Shown here piece by piece: positions 32,501 to 40,822 of a DNA stretch of 64,000 bases. Every line of letters begins with the position of its first letter. Position 1 is the first letter of the stretch. This stretch comes from Bremia lactucae. Its lineage: Eukaryota; Oomycota; Peronosporomycetes; Peronosporales; Peronosporaceae. The notes under the pieces are model-generated. The model worked only from the letters and a program-made list of their open reading frames with translations. It searched no databases and was not told where the DNA came from. Both the position numbers and the translations under genes were made by a program. The DNA lies in NCBI RefSeq assembly GCF_004359215.1, contig NC_090611.1, positions 4,396,557 to 4,460,556 on the forward strand, read 5' to 3'.

Positions 32501-35500
32501 AATTTACGGCATTACCCAAGCGATGTAGCGCGAGCGAATGATAACTTAGTGAATCATACTCCAAGTAATATAACCGAGAACAGCAACATTTTGGAACCAC
32601 TGGAAGTTGAGATGCACTTGTACGAGATTCTTTTATTTATGCTCTCTCAGAGCCAACAGCCGCCAGCGGTAACTCATTTAGCTCGCCCTCACATGCTGCG
32701 AGGTCTTCTTGAAATGCTTTTCCTTGCATCTCCTCGATCCCAGCGTGTCAATAAATTACTACTTCGTAAAATATGCTGCAGCGGAAATGTGAAACCATCT
32801 GATGTTGGTGCCATTCTTGGATCGGAGTCGGTTTTTATTGATTTGCTGCTGGACCAGGTAGCTGATTCTATGACTAGCGTGGTAGCTCCAGTGTCACCGC
32901 CTGCACTCAATGCACTTGCCAGTAGCTCGCCTGTTGCAACCCGCAGAGTCACCTTAATGTCGTCTTCAGAATCTTTAAGTAGCCAATTAGGATTCCAATC
33001 AGGTCGAATATCGCTAGTGATAGCTTCGGAAAGTGTGGCATTGTTGCGGCGATTGCTTATGGAAAAACAATGGAAACATCACGTTGCAGAAAATTTATGT
33101 AATGTGATTAGCAACATTTCCCCATTCTTGGCTAAAAAGAAGGATATCTCTCCGTCATTAGCCATGACAGACGCCGATCCTTCTGACATTCGATTCCGAG
33201 CAGCAATCACTCGTGCTGTTGGCGCTCTGTGCGTTCTTGGTTCGCATTCTGATTGCATACGGATTGGTGGCAAAGTTGTCGTCGCATCTCAAGATGTCAG
33301 CGGTTGTGAGACTGACTCAAGCGTCGACGATTGTGGACAGACTGTTAGGGCTACTTTGATTGAGATGAGCTCTCATGCACCGTCTGTGCGTGTAGTTTTC
33401 CACCCGACGTCACCTAAATCTGAATTTGATCCAAGTCACAATGTTCAAGACATAAACTTGTCGTCTTTGTCGCCGATAGAAGAGATTTGTTTGTCTCCAA
33501 CGGTAGTTCCGCAGACGCTCGAAATGATGCTGGTTATCTTTCAGCTTGCATCCTTGGACGAGACAAGCGCTTTAAAACGCTTTGACAGCTTATGGCGATT
33601 ACAGATTCGGTCTCGTGCGCTTCTGGCTTTCGATGCTCTACTTCGTTATTCTATTGAAAAGACACAAAACTTCGCGCATAAAATTGCGATACAACGTCTG
33701 CTTCAACTTGCTTTGACTCCTATCCGCCTGGACAGTTTTTTAAGCTTGCCTGTGCTGCAAGAGCGTGGTCGAATAGTTTTGTGCCGAATGATTGAGTCTG
33801 CGACTCCACTTGGAGAAGCAATGTTTCGTGGATTGCCGGAGCCAACACCGCAAATCTATGATTTGTCTGATATGGCCCCCACCAGTGTAGTTGAAATCAA
33901 TGAAAACCCTTCTGAAGAAGAATCGGAAGCAAATCGTGTTCGTAGAGGTTTTGCATCGACCTTAGCTGCGATGGGGTTCGAGTTTGATCTATGTATGGCT
34001 GCATTAACACACTCACGCGATGACCCCAATATGGCAGTTGAATGGCTAATGGGTGACGGAGCATTAACGTACCAGCAACGCCAAGAGGCACGACGATTAG
34101 CGCAAGCAAGTCTAGCATTTCATGAGCTAGATGGTGAAGCTGAAGGATCGCCATGTTTGGCACTTGAAGGAAGGGCCACAGAGCTTCAGAACATCTCTGG
34201 TTTGCCTTATTGTCTTACCTATTGTGCTTTAGAGCTTTCAAACAATGATTCTAATCGCGCGATGGAGTGGCTAATGGAGTTCGGTAACGTATATGCAGAA
34301 GACCCTGATTTGTTAGATTTGTTGAAAGACCCATTTTCTGCTGCAAGAATGGATGTTTTGGACGATAAAGCTGCGTTGGAAGAAATTGAGCAGCTAGACC
34401 TTCTTGTGACAACGCATGATCGCCACAATAATAGTATTCTAGAGGATTTGGGCCCAGCGCCATCGATGCAAAATGCAGATCTAACTAGCGCTTCCAATGT
34501 CGACGGTATGGGTGTGTCTTTAGCTCCGATATTGGCGTCAAGACAAGCTCAAATCAATTTAACTATTGCATTACCACAAGACGCAAGTATGAATGCCTAT
34601 CCGCCACTTGATCCAGAGTATTTGACACCAAACATTCTTTTGGTGGTGGCTAGCCACACGGGATCCGTTCAGCAACTACGCGCTGGCGTATATCAGAGAT
34701 ATTCCTCTGATAACGGCGTACTGCTCACTTTCTTAAACACAGAGACTGGTGCGTACGAAAATGAGTGGCACTCCCCACGCGACTTGCGTCGTATTGAGAA
34801 AATTTACGACGAGCCACTTGAAAGTGTTGCAAGCATTCAACGCGTGGCACTCAAAACCGAAAATGCACTATCCATATTTTACGCTAGACGTGCCATCACT
34901 GCTTTGCTGTGCGCCTTTAATTCGGAGAAAGCACTAAAGGCTCCTGCATTTGAACTCGCTACTGAAAGAGACCAAGATATTGAGAAGAAGCCTCCCAGAG
35001 CGCTATTCTCGTTTTCCAGTCAGATTTATGGTGTCGTTGGTAGTCCAGTGCAGCTTATTAGTCTCCTAAAATTGGTAGCAGCATCTGAAATGAATTCATT
35101 CCAGCGTTCAGATATTGAGACGATGGATACGTTTGCACAAAAGGTTGTAGGTGGCAAATCAACGGCCATCAATCAGCCTTCTACATTGCTCGCCAGTCTT
35201 AAGATGATCACGTTGAGAATTCTATATGAGGAGTTTCAAATGGAGAAACTTACGAAATCTAATGTGAAGTTGGCCAGGGTCCTATCTCGAAACGTCGCAT
35301 CCGCTAATTCGCATGAAATTTTTTCAAAATTTGGGAGCGAACATATGTATTCCGAGTCAATTCCCAGAGCTCTAAAAAAATTTGACGAAGGTGACGAGTG
35401 TAACAGTAAAGATTCGAGTCGAGAAGTTGCAATGTCTATCGAAGAAATGCCACCATTCTCTGCGACACCACGAAAACTTGAGGAATTATCAGCTAGAAAG

Positions 35501-38500
35501 CAAGAGGACTATTATAAAAACAACAATCTACTAGATATCCAGGTTGGAAACACCTTGAATTGTATTGGTAGGTCTCAGTTTTCCAATACTGATGCGCAAG
35601 AATATCCAAGCACTCGCATGTCTAGTGAAGGCCATGGTGATTACTTTTCTAAAGCGCTAGTCCAAGAGTGTGTTAGTCATTTTGGCGAGTCAACACGGAT
35701 GGCTGCAGATGGCGAGTCATCACCAATTCAGGAATTTCAGTCGTTGCACCCATATTTTGGGCGATGTGACTACGCTAGGGCAGTCACTATTGATAGTTCG
35801 TTCCATTGTCTGCGGATTGTATTTGATAGTCGGTGTCGGTTGGGGCCTACGGCAAAATTAAATTTTTTTGCGGACTCAGATTGTAAGAGTCGTATCAGCG
35901 AGGTGGATTATGTCATGACGACTCCGGGCCATCACCTTCCAGATTTAATTGTCCATTCACACCAATTTTGGTTCCGCTTTTCAGCTTCAGAAGAAATCGT
36001 CGAGAAAGGTTGCTATGGTTATCGCTTTCAAGTAAAGCCGATGGCCAATATCCGCTGGTTTAAAGAAAGTGAAGTGCAAGCAAATCCTTCGCTTGAGTGG
36101 GCATGTTGGGTGTTAGAGCTGCTACTCAACGATGCGAATGAGCTCTTAGCGCGTGGAGCAGTGCACAATTGCAAGATCTACGATGCACTCGTGCGTTATC
36201 TGCGCTCACCTGGAGCTCCCTATAAAGGACGGGTGGTGCGCTTGCTGCAACAATTACTCCACCGTCCTGAATGCTTTCCAACTGACGAAGTGCCGAATCT
36301 TCATGCTCTTGAATCGATTGTGAGGCTGGCATTGAGTCGTGCAGAGCTCGATAGAGGAAGTGGCAAAACTTTTCTATCAACGCACCTGTTGCAGTTGGTA
36401 GAGCTGTCTGTGATGATTTCCTCAACTTCCACTATTTTTAGTTCCAACGGTACGACGCCATTACCTCTAGTACTGGCTCCACTTAATTTCCCTGAACCTT
36501 TCGAGTTAAAGCGCGTCCATGACAGTCTATATGACGTTTCGGAAATCACAAAATTTTTGCTAGGACAAACCGAAAATTTGCCTCAGCACGTCTTGGTTGC
36601 AATATGGCTCGAGGTTTATGGATCTTCAAGAATAATTGAGACTTCGCACCCGTATGCTGTCAATACGTCCTTTAGCGGCGTTGTGACGTTTAAAGAAGCT
36701 CAGGTCATTCAGATAACGTTTGACTCACGCTGCTCACTTGCCGCAGGTCATGGGCATGGAGTGGCAATGCTAGAGCTAATTAGCTTTAGTTTTGATTCTC
36801 ATGAAGACGGTCTTACGAAGAACATCTTAAGCAACGGGACTTACGCGGGGGAGAGCGGGTGGCCTGATAGACCAGTCCTACTAAATGGGAACAATCTCGA
36901 GTACACATTCCTTGGCGATGAAAATAATGTAGGTGACCACTTTGGAATTGCTTTTACAGTCACGGCATTCGGCATATCCTTGGAAAAGCAGCTATCTAAA
37001 GCAACAATAATAGATATGGAAGAGCTTCTTGTGAAGCTTGTATCAATGCAAGCAGTGCCTGACGGCTGGACGCCAGAAATGGACTTACAATTGGTGGACT
37101 GGGTAAATAATTACGTGGAAGTTAAGGCATCACTCCAATCGAATCCTATGACGACGCCGAAGCATTCCGCTGATGTGAAGCCGGCAGAAATTAGGCTTAA
37201 ACAAGCTCAGGATGGATTGCGGTGCTCGCACTTACTAGGTCTGCCACTTGAGCGACTACAACTTCGTTTTGCATTGCTCAAGTACCTAAATCAGAGCCTA
37301 CGTCATTGTCTATCACTTCTCGATCTACGGGACACAAAGTCTCCATGGACGATAGCGCATCGGCTCCGACAGCTCAGTCATTGTATTTTCTTTGACGTCA
37401 AAAGCACGCTGGTGGATGCTGCCATCGAAGCGACAAATGTTACCGATATTGGAGGAGATTTTCACAAGCAGACTGCACGTATCACGCTGGACCGAATGCA
37501 AGCGCTAGAATCACGGGACGACCGCGAGGTCGAGCCTTCCGTGTCAGAGTGTTTCTTTGCACAGGCATTTCGTCAGCTGCACTTTGTCGATCCAGCACTT
37601 TTTAGGCGTCAAATTGACAGCAAAGGTCGACTTTTTAACGTGAAGTTTCGTGGCGAGGAAGGGGTAGATTGGGGTGGAGTTTACCGAGAAGGAGCGACGT
37701 CTATGGTTGATGACCTATTTTCTCCACATTTCGCCTTGTTTGTCCTTTGCCCTAATGGTCAGCACGATACTGGCAATAATCGTGGAATGTATTTGCCCAA
37801 CCCCAAGTGCACGTCTCCAGTTGCAATGCAAATGTTTGCTTTTGTCGGCCAATTACTCGGTATCTCTCTGCGCACGCACGGTGACTTTCCTTTCATGTTA
37901 CCCTCCTTAGTGTGGAAACAATTGCTCGGTCAGACCCTCACGCGCGCCGATCTTGAAGACACTGACGCCATGTTTATTCAAATGCTAGATGGAATTGCTC
38001 ATTGCGAAAGTGATGGTATTTTGACAGAAGAAGAATTTGCAACGGCTTTTGCTGGCCTTGAGTTGCGATATACGGCGTCATCGTGTACAGGAGAGGAGAT
38101 TGAGCTTGTACCAGGTGGCATCACTCGCAAGGTAGACTTTTTGAATCGGTTGGAATACTGCCGCCTAGCAGAGCGTGCCCGTCTTGAAGAGTGCAGCGCG
38201 CAAGTGGCTGCTATGGCTCGTGGTTTCGCGACGCTATTTCCCCGTCGCGTTCTGACACTACTTACTTGGCAGGAACTCGAGATTCTCGCGTGCGGCTCGC
38301 CAAAAATCGACTTGGATCTCTGGAAAAGTCACACGCGTTACGATGGCTACGCTGAGGAGGATGTGACGGTCCAGCTCTTTTGGGAGGTACTTGGTGAGTT
38401 ATCAGACGAACAACGCGCCGATTTCGTACGCTTTGCATGGGGTCGCAGTCGATTGCCGCGTGGCAAGTGGCCACAACCCTTTAAATTATCCAAGAAAAGT

Positions 38501-38644
38501 GGTCGCGATGCCACGCGGAGCCTTCCTGTGGCTCACACGTGCTTCTTCTCGGTCGAGCTACCCCCGTACACGTCCCTCGAGACGATGCGTTCCATGCTGC
38601 TAGCCACCATCACCTTTGGCCTTGGTGGTATTCTCATGGCTTGA
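23528..38644 (+). CDS. Giant HECT-type E3 ubiquitin ligase, 5038 aa, single exon
   Basis: The C-terminus (about 4678-5038) is a HECT domain: GEEGVDWGGVYREG and RGMYLPNPKC in the N-lobe, LTWQELEILACGSPKIDLDL, and LPVAHTCFFSVELPPY with the catalytic Cys at residue 5005, which forms the ubiquitin thioester. Upstream domains visible in order are a discoidin/F5-8C-like fold (~285-411), SPRY 1 (~535-690), a RanBP2-like zinc finger (WACSKC..CTLC, ~865-890), SPRY 2 (~1560-1740), a LamG/concanavalin-type domain (~2490-2650), two UBA domains (AAMGFEF..AVEWLMGDG and its partner, ~3470-3590), and two related beta-sandwich segments with IVFDSRC / ITFDSRC (~4085-4178, ~4378-4485). The HECT lobe resembles the HERC1/HECTD4 group. 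It presumably recognises and ubiquitinates protein partners; substrates are unknown. A 15.1-kb frame without an intron or stop is remarkable. Confidence 0.96.
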   Translation: MEAQDLEIVSADTAVLSSSAYTNESGPIENAPLNSYEIASQNEAWGVGDEEDGWMPKPARLHSGRTRSCAVCFAPLQRTSFASWDDYLQSQEYLTQLQTSFLQDAFISSLLCGENTAGDLPTEHRMHKNRKLKCRQNVSDYKNMTSAGWVNNCGTDKGAIRTLEEMLIEALPTPEFTHVLERRLAVVCHSSKIVSKLMSHDSINKIPRPVETALSNEELHHLAIHTLGVLLRSFDYSSPKALESFKELSQLLTCFPVLSLFSFWSPRKKPPDKLLILTEDEVGVTSVTTDSDLHGVYNAIDGLDTTFWQSRPRPGAVHFELRSSELERVTSINIHWHMNHMPQSVGVQCRIHGSESFVQVVKDHTPALSGPTIIMTSFPGAIEEARIVMAGVPASNRGGTYAIKHLQLNTPAPNSLFANPKSTVSAIAYWLLGACQNTNEVMVAEAIGAFRAWALATASLHVTLLFVDMLLRFRIRDNSLYHQNVMALALEQGQHLLKGIQAFYREELHNRARKSDEAAIGNISKAEASFESSVCSNGVIVEDGGRAVRTRETSYQYAAVNCGIFDGKASWIFRLDTDTQDDEMTCFGAATLPVTVNGYDSSPSLWMLRGYNGNLYARGHKVSRTIGKVHPGDIVQVDIDMAEGTLAYKINGTDYGVVFTDLAGQEVHPAVSFYGSGKVISLLGVTRWDCPALIPAGIDPVFLSNLREHHFFVGYGTLGKGGQLGYASNGDSNISSGIAATTGSNLIRIKGEAKVRCLSTHPPSHGDAYVMYDLFEAYYMLQGAVAINDDSRDEQNHETCLVFKIYGDDKLLWQSEQISESCQIEFFEVVIKDVRMLELKVSCLGSNFCAHAVWVDPFLHPVKEWACSKCSFVCKGCSKLCTLCRNGIRPESISLAAAADTKLVIPAVYTDDVDGRSMTSLSDLGTTIIRQIDDLYKLRLVRHNAYSSSAKSFLPFEEPFCRQPSRKVFLLLLDILQRCHAQCISSGVDAEAHCARDGCVHILGIISANLVSVHRHDVEELTAKLGGLSGKIIDLRRELEAISSISEDFQRQTNHLVKDVQMAAARTIVAGLPVLYSSALDKLTLLLQLLRLYIKYPVDVSSDRNFMLTSVMKILTTPGPDGILTLMPFNEPEPACLKIVEENLWLTAVKQTISLLMQIVVSDHRKFLTSQANNSVQETIADDFNAPASAIRLLKMYQLVLLSKAVALTNLSASSNELEQQVISRRRLQLQDAIVQLSFLCLHAYRDLVDNIVTSQAEESFFFTEAEAAQLLDVPPYKFPLLSEVLPWFLTCLCLLQRQAWLARSILPPVVRLLEALDHYCSESQLVKKSARRFQELEIYKNARLLEANEVERANSYDRDPNCRSSKRLYNVFYQLYTGEKDHFEGQIGFQFEATRTFNIAALGRSVNPMRHGGRLLRAHTIRLWEDKSQLLIAQVLVGGSSTKDVLGYALEMLSTPVRIIQGKIYRLTTQEFANGGDPWYKRENLPSEEYDESFIKILRDCYASRSTGFPGSQNMTGATYGVPTLLVQDETPLTSFPQFVPAHGCLSLRFNTKDKLPSVSISHSGTSAYVKDGIDTWRTCILRTSFLYGVHSVDFALKCSLVGGIVSGHLCVGVVWRQPLINRVLPQSSPHDTFVGETPNSIGWMPSVGAIWVQGIRYDYGSKISVAAGDVFTVTIDYDLQILAFAYNGRNIGVAVGPKKAIPLGAIIDKLPNVVTPAVSLYGAQDVIQVRPSGIAKSTLRIHWLFDLHNSLASLAGRLASTLIAGHPVDGVEEELLPWLQSPLLSGGIAESSIGQNRFTISEPLCWSDALQLEYNRCQLSGEESNVALQSKSALLNKEEEPAAKQRGFQGHIESIKGASQHNSSFWQNWTAEMTECGIVQLIMSWLEKHYPDRTFLRRLGKFPSCERWMCAALIMHAPSHVLQEAEAIAAAAGASKAGEIIAAESFLADADFSPSDDLIYVWKRILALRHWLIKARQEYRAREADEPFSNEQAQDSNPTLMKAEGFTLTSDSKRLFADRNLEHCVMMPRSFDDLVGQVIQRAEFLCKLAPPSDGAENVNGDSQIALFNLAEKWSSQKTPPLLQPMLERWKTLGEVDSSKWSGIVDVLRAQHRWRARRASIQEPAPIMSSNTRLSTERDDCCGCEDSDDLQPNKKYDYTNRFSAMMKACELYIRDGIGAPPEILTMLLEKRQRRSDSRLFGFQAMKSILSLLSYDSAIHNALIFLRPAMRGFSESEKESRELNDGQVVAETFRATVRHHYLNGLEGCNRQTINSIQCAFRDLYTYLAELLSRTSSDAVSDPQLIQAILCAWSLDFEPQDHQFLLDTGMLKKLQETFSINSIIREAAAAKTIPIPTRKLARNYTSINWHPLSDKFVQQGLLHSGFIVKRDVIRLLHRAPHYARSADTFDRNKLATKSSDVIELSARHTTSSLSLLYADMLNRLQQKLLGPPSRTHTCKTLLFGGPVTQTTGRVAQSPDKSMPNNISYVEMPALGEIHDFTIELWLFPTELQGYQALRCDNGVQNGSVYLELVGRHVQLSIPGNFPRERIFMSYSFQTFEWTHCAVAYSCTEKFVQLIVNGALVETLAFERVYSTVQLRASRLGCWMSDVDVPGASLKNISAQRKFKGSIAELRIWRISRACHEVLQDFQRSIPLINRPINSLLSTFELFSRDMIGLWHLTEGEGICGYDSASTLKATKEGTKVKEGLKLTIFHCHWVPSCLPVFGNDTVSGMLSNEWNKTIKCICLLQRKIRLWLVKEFDDAVRLSKLMCDYHERKSIQKYSQIIRINGDDDSEAVLESDEAVLESDEAYIGPIESERCPLNDSLLIDMTTSQLLSHWNACTDEQILVSKQTRRCAWIVFRFLACTGITGAYDRREGEAKSIAAAAKLKRKQRLQKDESLHTQTIDLTYEDAAARTAEAACDAAKSAATNRELEKPVLQTLWFSKEFHRKVFEILERELIQGKELIKDTEGLTRAQRVTRSVSTPLQKRNLNLRHYPSDVARANDNLVNHTPSNITENSNILEPLEVEMHLYEILLFMLSQSQQPPAVTHLARPHMLRGLLEMLFLASPRSQRVNKLLLRKICCSGNVKPSDVGAILGSESVFIDLLLDQVADSMTSVVAPVSPPALNALASSSPVATRRVTLMSSSESLSSQLGFQSGRISLVIASESVALLRRLLMEKQWKHHVAENLCNVISNISPFLAKKKDISPSLAMTDADPSDIRFRAAITRAVGALCVLGSHSDCIRIGGKVVVASQDVSGCETDSSVDDCGQTVRATLIEMSSHAPSVRVVFHPTSPKSEFDPSHNVQDINLSSLSPIEEICLSPTVVPQTLEMMLVIFQLASLDETSALKRFDSLWRLQIRSRALLAFDALLRYSIEKTQNFAHKIAIQRLLQLALTPIRLDSFLSLPVLQERGRIVLCRMIESATPLGEAMFRGLPEPTPQIYDLSDMAPTSVVEINENPSEEESEANRVRRGFASTLAAMGFEFDLCMAALTHSRDDPNMAVEWLMGDGALTYQQRQEARRLAQASLAFHELDGEAEGSPCLALEGRATELQNISGLPYCLTYCALELSNNDSNRAMEWLMEFGNVYAEDPDLLDLLKDPFSAARMDVLDDKAALEEIEQLDLLVTTHDRHNNSILEDLGPAPSMQNADLTSASNVDGMGVSLAPILASRQAQINLTIALPQDASMNAYPPLDPEYLTPNILLVVASHTGSVQQLRAGVYQRYSSDNGVLLTFLNTETGAYENEWHSPRDLRRIEKIYDEPLESVASIQRVALKTENALSIFYARRAITALLCAFNSEKALKAPAFELATERDQDIEKKPPRALFSFSSQIYGVVGSPVQLISLLKLVAASEMNSFQRSDIETMDTFAQKVVGGKSTAINQPSTLLASLKMITLRILYEEFQMEKLTKSNVKLARVLSRNVASANSHEIFSKFGSEHMYSESIPRALKKFDEGDECNSKDSSREVAMSIEEMPPFSATPRKLEELSARKQEDYYKNNNLLDIQVGNTLNCIGRSQFSNTDAQEYPSTRMSSEGHGDYFSKALVQECVSHFGESTRMAADGESSPIQEFQSLHPYFGRCDYARAVTIDSSFHCLRIVFDSRCRLGPTAKLNFFADSDCKSRISEVDYVMTTPGHHLPDLIVHSHQFWFRFSASEEIVEKGCYGYRFQVKPMANIRWFKESEVQANPSLEWACWVLELLLNDANELLARGAVHNCKIYDALVRYLRSPGAPYKGRVVRLLQQLLHRPECFPTDEVPNLHALESIVRLALSRAELDRGSGKTFLSTHLLQLVELSVMISSTSTIFSSNGTTPLPLVLAPLNFPEPFELKRVHDSLYDVSEITKFLLGQTENLPQHVLVAIWLEVYGSSRIIETSHPYAVNTSFSGVVTFKEAQVIQITFDSRCSLAAGHGHGVAMLELISFSFDSHEDGLTKNILSNGTYAGESGWPDRPVLLNGNNLEYTFLGDENNVGDHFGIAFTVTAFGISLEKQLSKATIIDMEELLVKLVSMQAVPDGWTPEMDLQLVDWVNNYVEVKASLQSNPMTTPKHSADVKPAEIRLKQAQDGLRCSHLLGLPLERLQLRFALLKYLNQSLRHCLSLLDLRDTKSPWTIAHRLRQLSHCIFFDVKSTLVDAAIEATNVTDIGGDFHKQTARITLDRMQALESRDDREVEPSVSECFFAQAFRQLHFVDPALFRRQIDSKGRLFNVKFRGEEGVDWGGVYREGATSMVDDLFSPHFALFVLCPNGQHDTGNNRGMYLPNPKCTSPVAMQMFAFVGQLLGISLRTHGDFPFMLPSLVWKQLLGQTLTRADLEDTDAMFIQMLDGIAHCESDGILTEEEFATAFAGLELRYTASSCTGEEIELVPGGITRKVDFLNRLEYCRLAERARLEECSAQVAAMARGFATLFPRRVLTLLTWQELEILACGSPKIDLDLWKSHTRYDGYAEEDVTVQLFWEVLGELSDEQRADFVRFAWGRSRLPRGKWPQPFKLSKKSGRDATRSLPVAHTCFFSVELPPYTSLETMRSMLLATITFGLGGILMA
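31907..31948 (+). repeat. Perfect 21-bp tandem duplication within the HECT gene
   Basis: The unit GAGGCCGTATTAGAAAGTGA+T occurs twice without a mismatch (31907-31927 and 31928-31948), encoding EAVLESD twice in an acidic linker near residue 2797. It keeps the frame and probably varies in number between strains. Confidence 0.95.
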
Positions 38645-38785
38645 TGTGGCGCGTGTCACCCTAGAGAAACTGTTAATGGACACAGTAGCAGCACAGCGAC
38701 CGTGGCTCAATTCTCGCGTAAATTTAATGTTATCCTACGTGCTAGGTGGCATAGCAGGGATTTGTCGCTACCACACTACCTAAAT

Positions 38786-39976
38786 CTACACGCGTGCAAA
38801 GTGTTTCAGCCCACTGCCTACAATGCTGCAATTCTCCAACTTCAGAGCTTGCTGCACAGCATCTTGATCATATTCTGTGGATGGCAATACAATTTGCGCA
38901 CTTCGGGCAATGGCGGCAAGTGGACCAACCGTCAGACCAGCCTTCTCTCCAGTCAGCAAGATCTTGTCCGTTGCGTGCAGATCCAAGCTGTAAATAAAAT
39001 TATCGCGAAGTCTAAGCTCGTGATCAAATTTGCAATTCGACAAGATTACCAACCTCTTGGCCAACATCTCCGCGTGCGTTAAAAGGTCGCCGTGACTCAA
39101 TACCTCGCTTTTCTTTGGCATGTGGCCGTCGACCTCTAATGCATTATAACACCAGTTCTTCTTAGCTTCATAGCGTATCCTGTACATAGCTTTCTTTTTT
39201 AAACAAAAGATACGTACTCGAGTATGTAACAGCGAGTGGCGTCTGCTTACTTAGCAATTTGCTAACAGCTTTCATAACGTAAGGCTCCGGACTGTTGATC
39301 ATCATACCATTTAGATTCAGCATGCCTTCTACCGGATCCCAGCTCGTAGTGATGATGCTGTGCAGGTGGCGAAAATTCTTGGGGCGAAACACTTCCTTGC
39401 GCTGGCGGACTACAGTCATATGCATGAATATTACCCTTCCTTACAATGCAAGACTGCTTCCAGTTAGTAAGCCTTACAGGTAGCGAGCTCTGGAAAGAGA
39501 CCTTGCACGATTTCAGTTTGGTTGCGACCACCTTGTTTAGGCTCAAACACGAGGCCACTGGCGTTGCTGTCCTGTAGGATAAAGGCCAGTTCCTCAGCCT
39601 GCGACACCTCGGGCTCGATAATGGCCACCGTGAGGCCTGCGCGTGCCGCCGCCAACTGTGTGATAACGTTTTCAATGCTGTTGGGGAGCCACAAGGCCAC
39701 TACATTGCCGCTTTCAAATTGCAAATCCAAAAAGCCGTTGGCGAGCTCGTTCACGGCCGCGTTGAGCTCCTTAAAGCTATAACGCACATCCTGCTTAATA
39801 CTGCGAAGTGCTTCTTTATGAGGCATTCGCACGACTGCTTCGTCTAAAGCTCCGCCTACTGTGCTAGCAGAGCGAATGCCCATGGCTGCACGCAGCAGGA
39901 CTTTGGAGCGAACGAGGTGGGCGTGCATTTTACGACGTATACCGAATTGTGGTGCACACAAATGATGGGACCTCAC
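38786..39976 (-). pseudogene. Truncated acyl-CoA synthetase (AMP-binding) remnant, probable mitochondrial type
   Basis: Exon 1 (to 39478) begins at 39976, or more likely at the ATG at 39928, with a basic, Arg-rich, probably mitochondrial leader. It continues with the start of an AMP-forming synthetase: ALRSIKQDVRYSFKELN, NELANGFLDLQ and NVVALWLPNSIE. A 68-nt GT-AG intron (39477-39410) joins it to PKNFRHLHSIITTSWDPVEG and NGMMINSPEP. A frame change at about 39180-39218 (near an A-run; a 38-nt intron does not restore the frame) leads to SEVLSHGDLLTHAEM, GLTVGPLAAIARSAQIVLP. The phosphate-binding loop (Y-T-S-G-T-T-G type) expected before SHGDL is absent, and the frame stops after about 360 aa, losing the whole C-terminal half. 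It cannot adenylate a fatty acid. The family's usual length is 500-600 aa. Confidence 0.8.
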
Positions 39977-39996
39977 ATGTCTTAGCGCAATAAAAT

Positions 39997-40359
39997 ATGA
40001 TTGTACCTATAAAAGTTGACGCTGCAGCAAAAGAATGGAGTGTGCTCGAGTTTCAGGGCGATCTCCTACCAAGTGACAGCGCCAATACACTTAGTCTACG
40101 TGGAATTGATGTAGGCACTCTGCGCTACGGAGATGGTGGTGAGATTACTTTGCGCATTGGCAATCACATTCTGTCTGGAAAGGTGGCAAAGCTGGCCAAG
40201 CCCTTTGCCATCTTGCAGAAAGATTGTGGAAATGGCGATGGTGACGTGGTTATGACGGATGCTACGATGGAGGTGGCTACACAAGTAAAATACGAGGTGG
40301 TTGGTATTGCTCGCACACGTGTCTTGTTTGATTCCAGGCCAAAACCAGTGCTAGATTAG
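39997..40359 (+). CDS. CTF8: Ctf8, subunit of the alternative clamp loader (Ctf18-Dcc1-Ctf8 RFC)
   Basis: The 120-aa protein matches Ctf8 along its length: WSVLEFQGDL near the N-terminus, GTLRYGDGGEITLRIGNHIL, GKVAKLAKPFAILQK and, at the end, VLFDSRPKPVLD, where animal CHTF8 has ILFKTRPKP. Ctf8 with Dcc1 joins the Ctf18 replication-factor-C complex, which loads or unloads PCNA and supports sister-chromatid cohesion in the nucleus. The length is normal for the family and no intron is needed. The ATG lies only 20 bp from the first ATG of the divergent acyl-CoA synthetase remnant, so the two share an upstream region. Confidence 0.93.
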   Translation: MIVPIKVDAAAKEWSVLEFQGDLLPSDSANTLSLRGIDVGTLRYGDGGEITLRIGNHILSGKVAKLAKPFAILQKDCGNGDGDVVMTDATMEVATQVKYEVVGIARTRVLFDSRPKPVLD

Positions 40360-40822
40360 AGTAGTAAAAGCTTGGAGTATAACTTTTAAATTTAGACTGA
40401 AAGGTTACGTTAGCTTCCACAGCGCGATTGGCTTAAAAGAGCTAGAATCCAAATACGAGAATGGTCAAGAAGCAGATAGAACACAAGCCAACTTAATAAA
40501 TCTCACTTTTGGCTGATTCTGCGGGTCGGATATGGCCATGTCAGCGCTCCCTGTGAATTCGAAGCTTTAGAAGTAGCCCATGCTACCTCTTTAAAGCGCG
40601 CGTCGTGAGGTTATTCTCGCAAGATAGCATTATGTTACGATTAACGATTGATGTGGGAGACGGCTTTCAAGACCAAAACTGTCGACTTTAGAATCAAATT
40701 ATTTTTTTAAGAGCTTCTTAATCTTGCTTGACTTCTTTCTGGTCAAAAATCTAACAACTCCTGCAATCAATGTGGCTACACAATTTATTCGCACTGCAAA
40801 ATATCTTCAACATCCAGAAAAG
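40360..40822 (+). other. Intergenic region upstream of the first CRN gene
   Basis: No gene is recognised. The + frame of the CRN gene is open from 40724, adding 33 upstream codons, but these do not resemble CRN N-termini. The conserved start MVKLFC.IV at 40823 is preferred. Confidence 0.5.

Noticed and set aside
39180..39217. A 38-nt GT-AG segment as a second intron of the acyl-CoA synthetase remnant
   Set aside because: It is shorter than any other intron in the window and does not put the two exons in one frame; a frameshift near the A-run is a better explanation.
40724..40822. Upstream extension of CRN effector 1
   Set aside because: The extra 33 codons do not match the CRN header; the conserved family start is at 40823 and copy 2 has no such extension.
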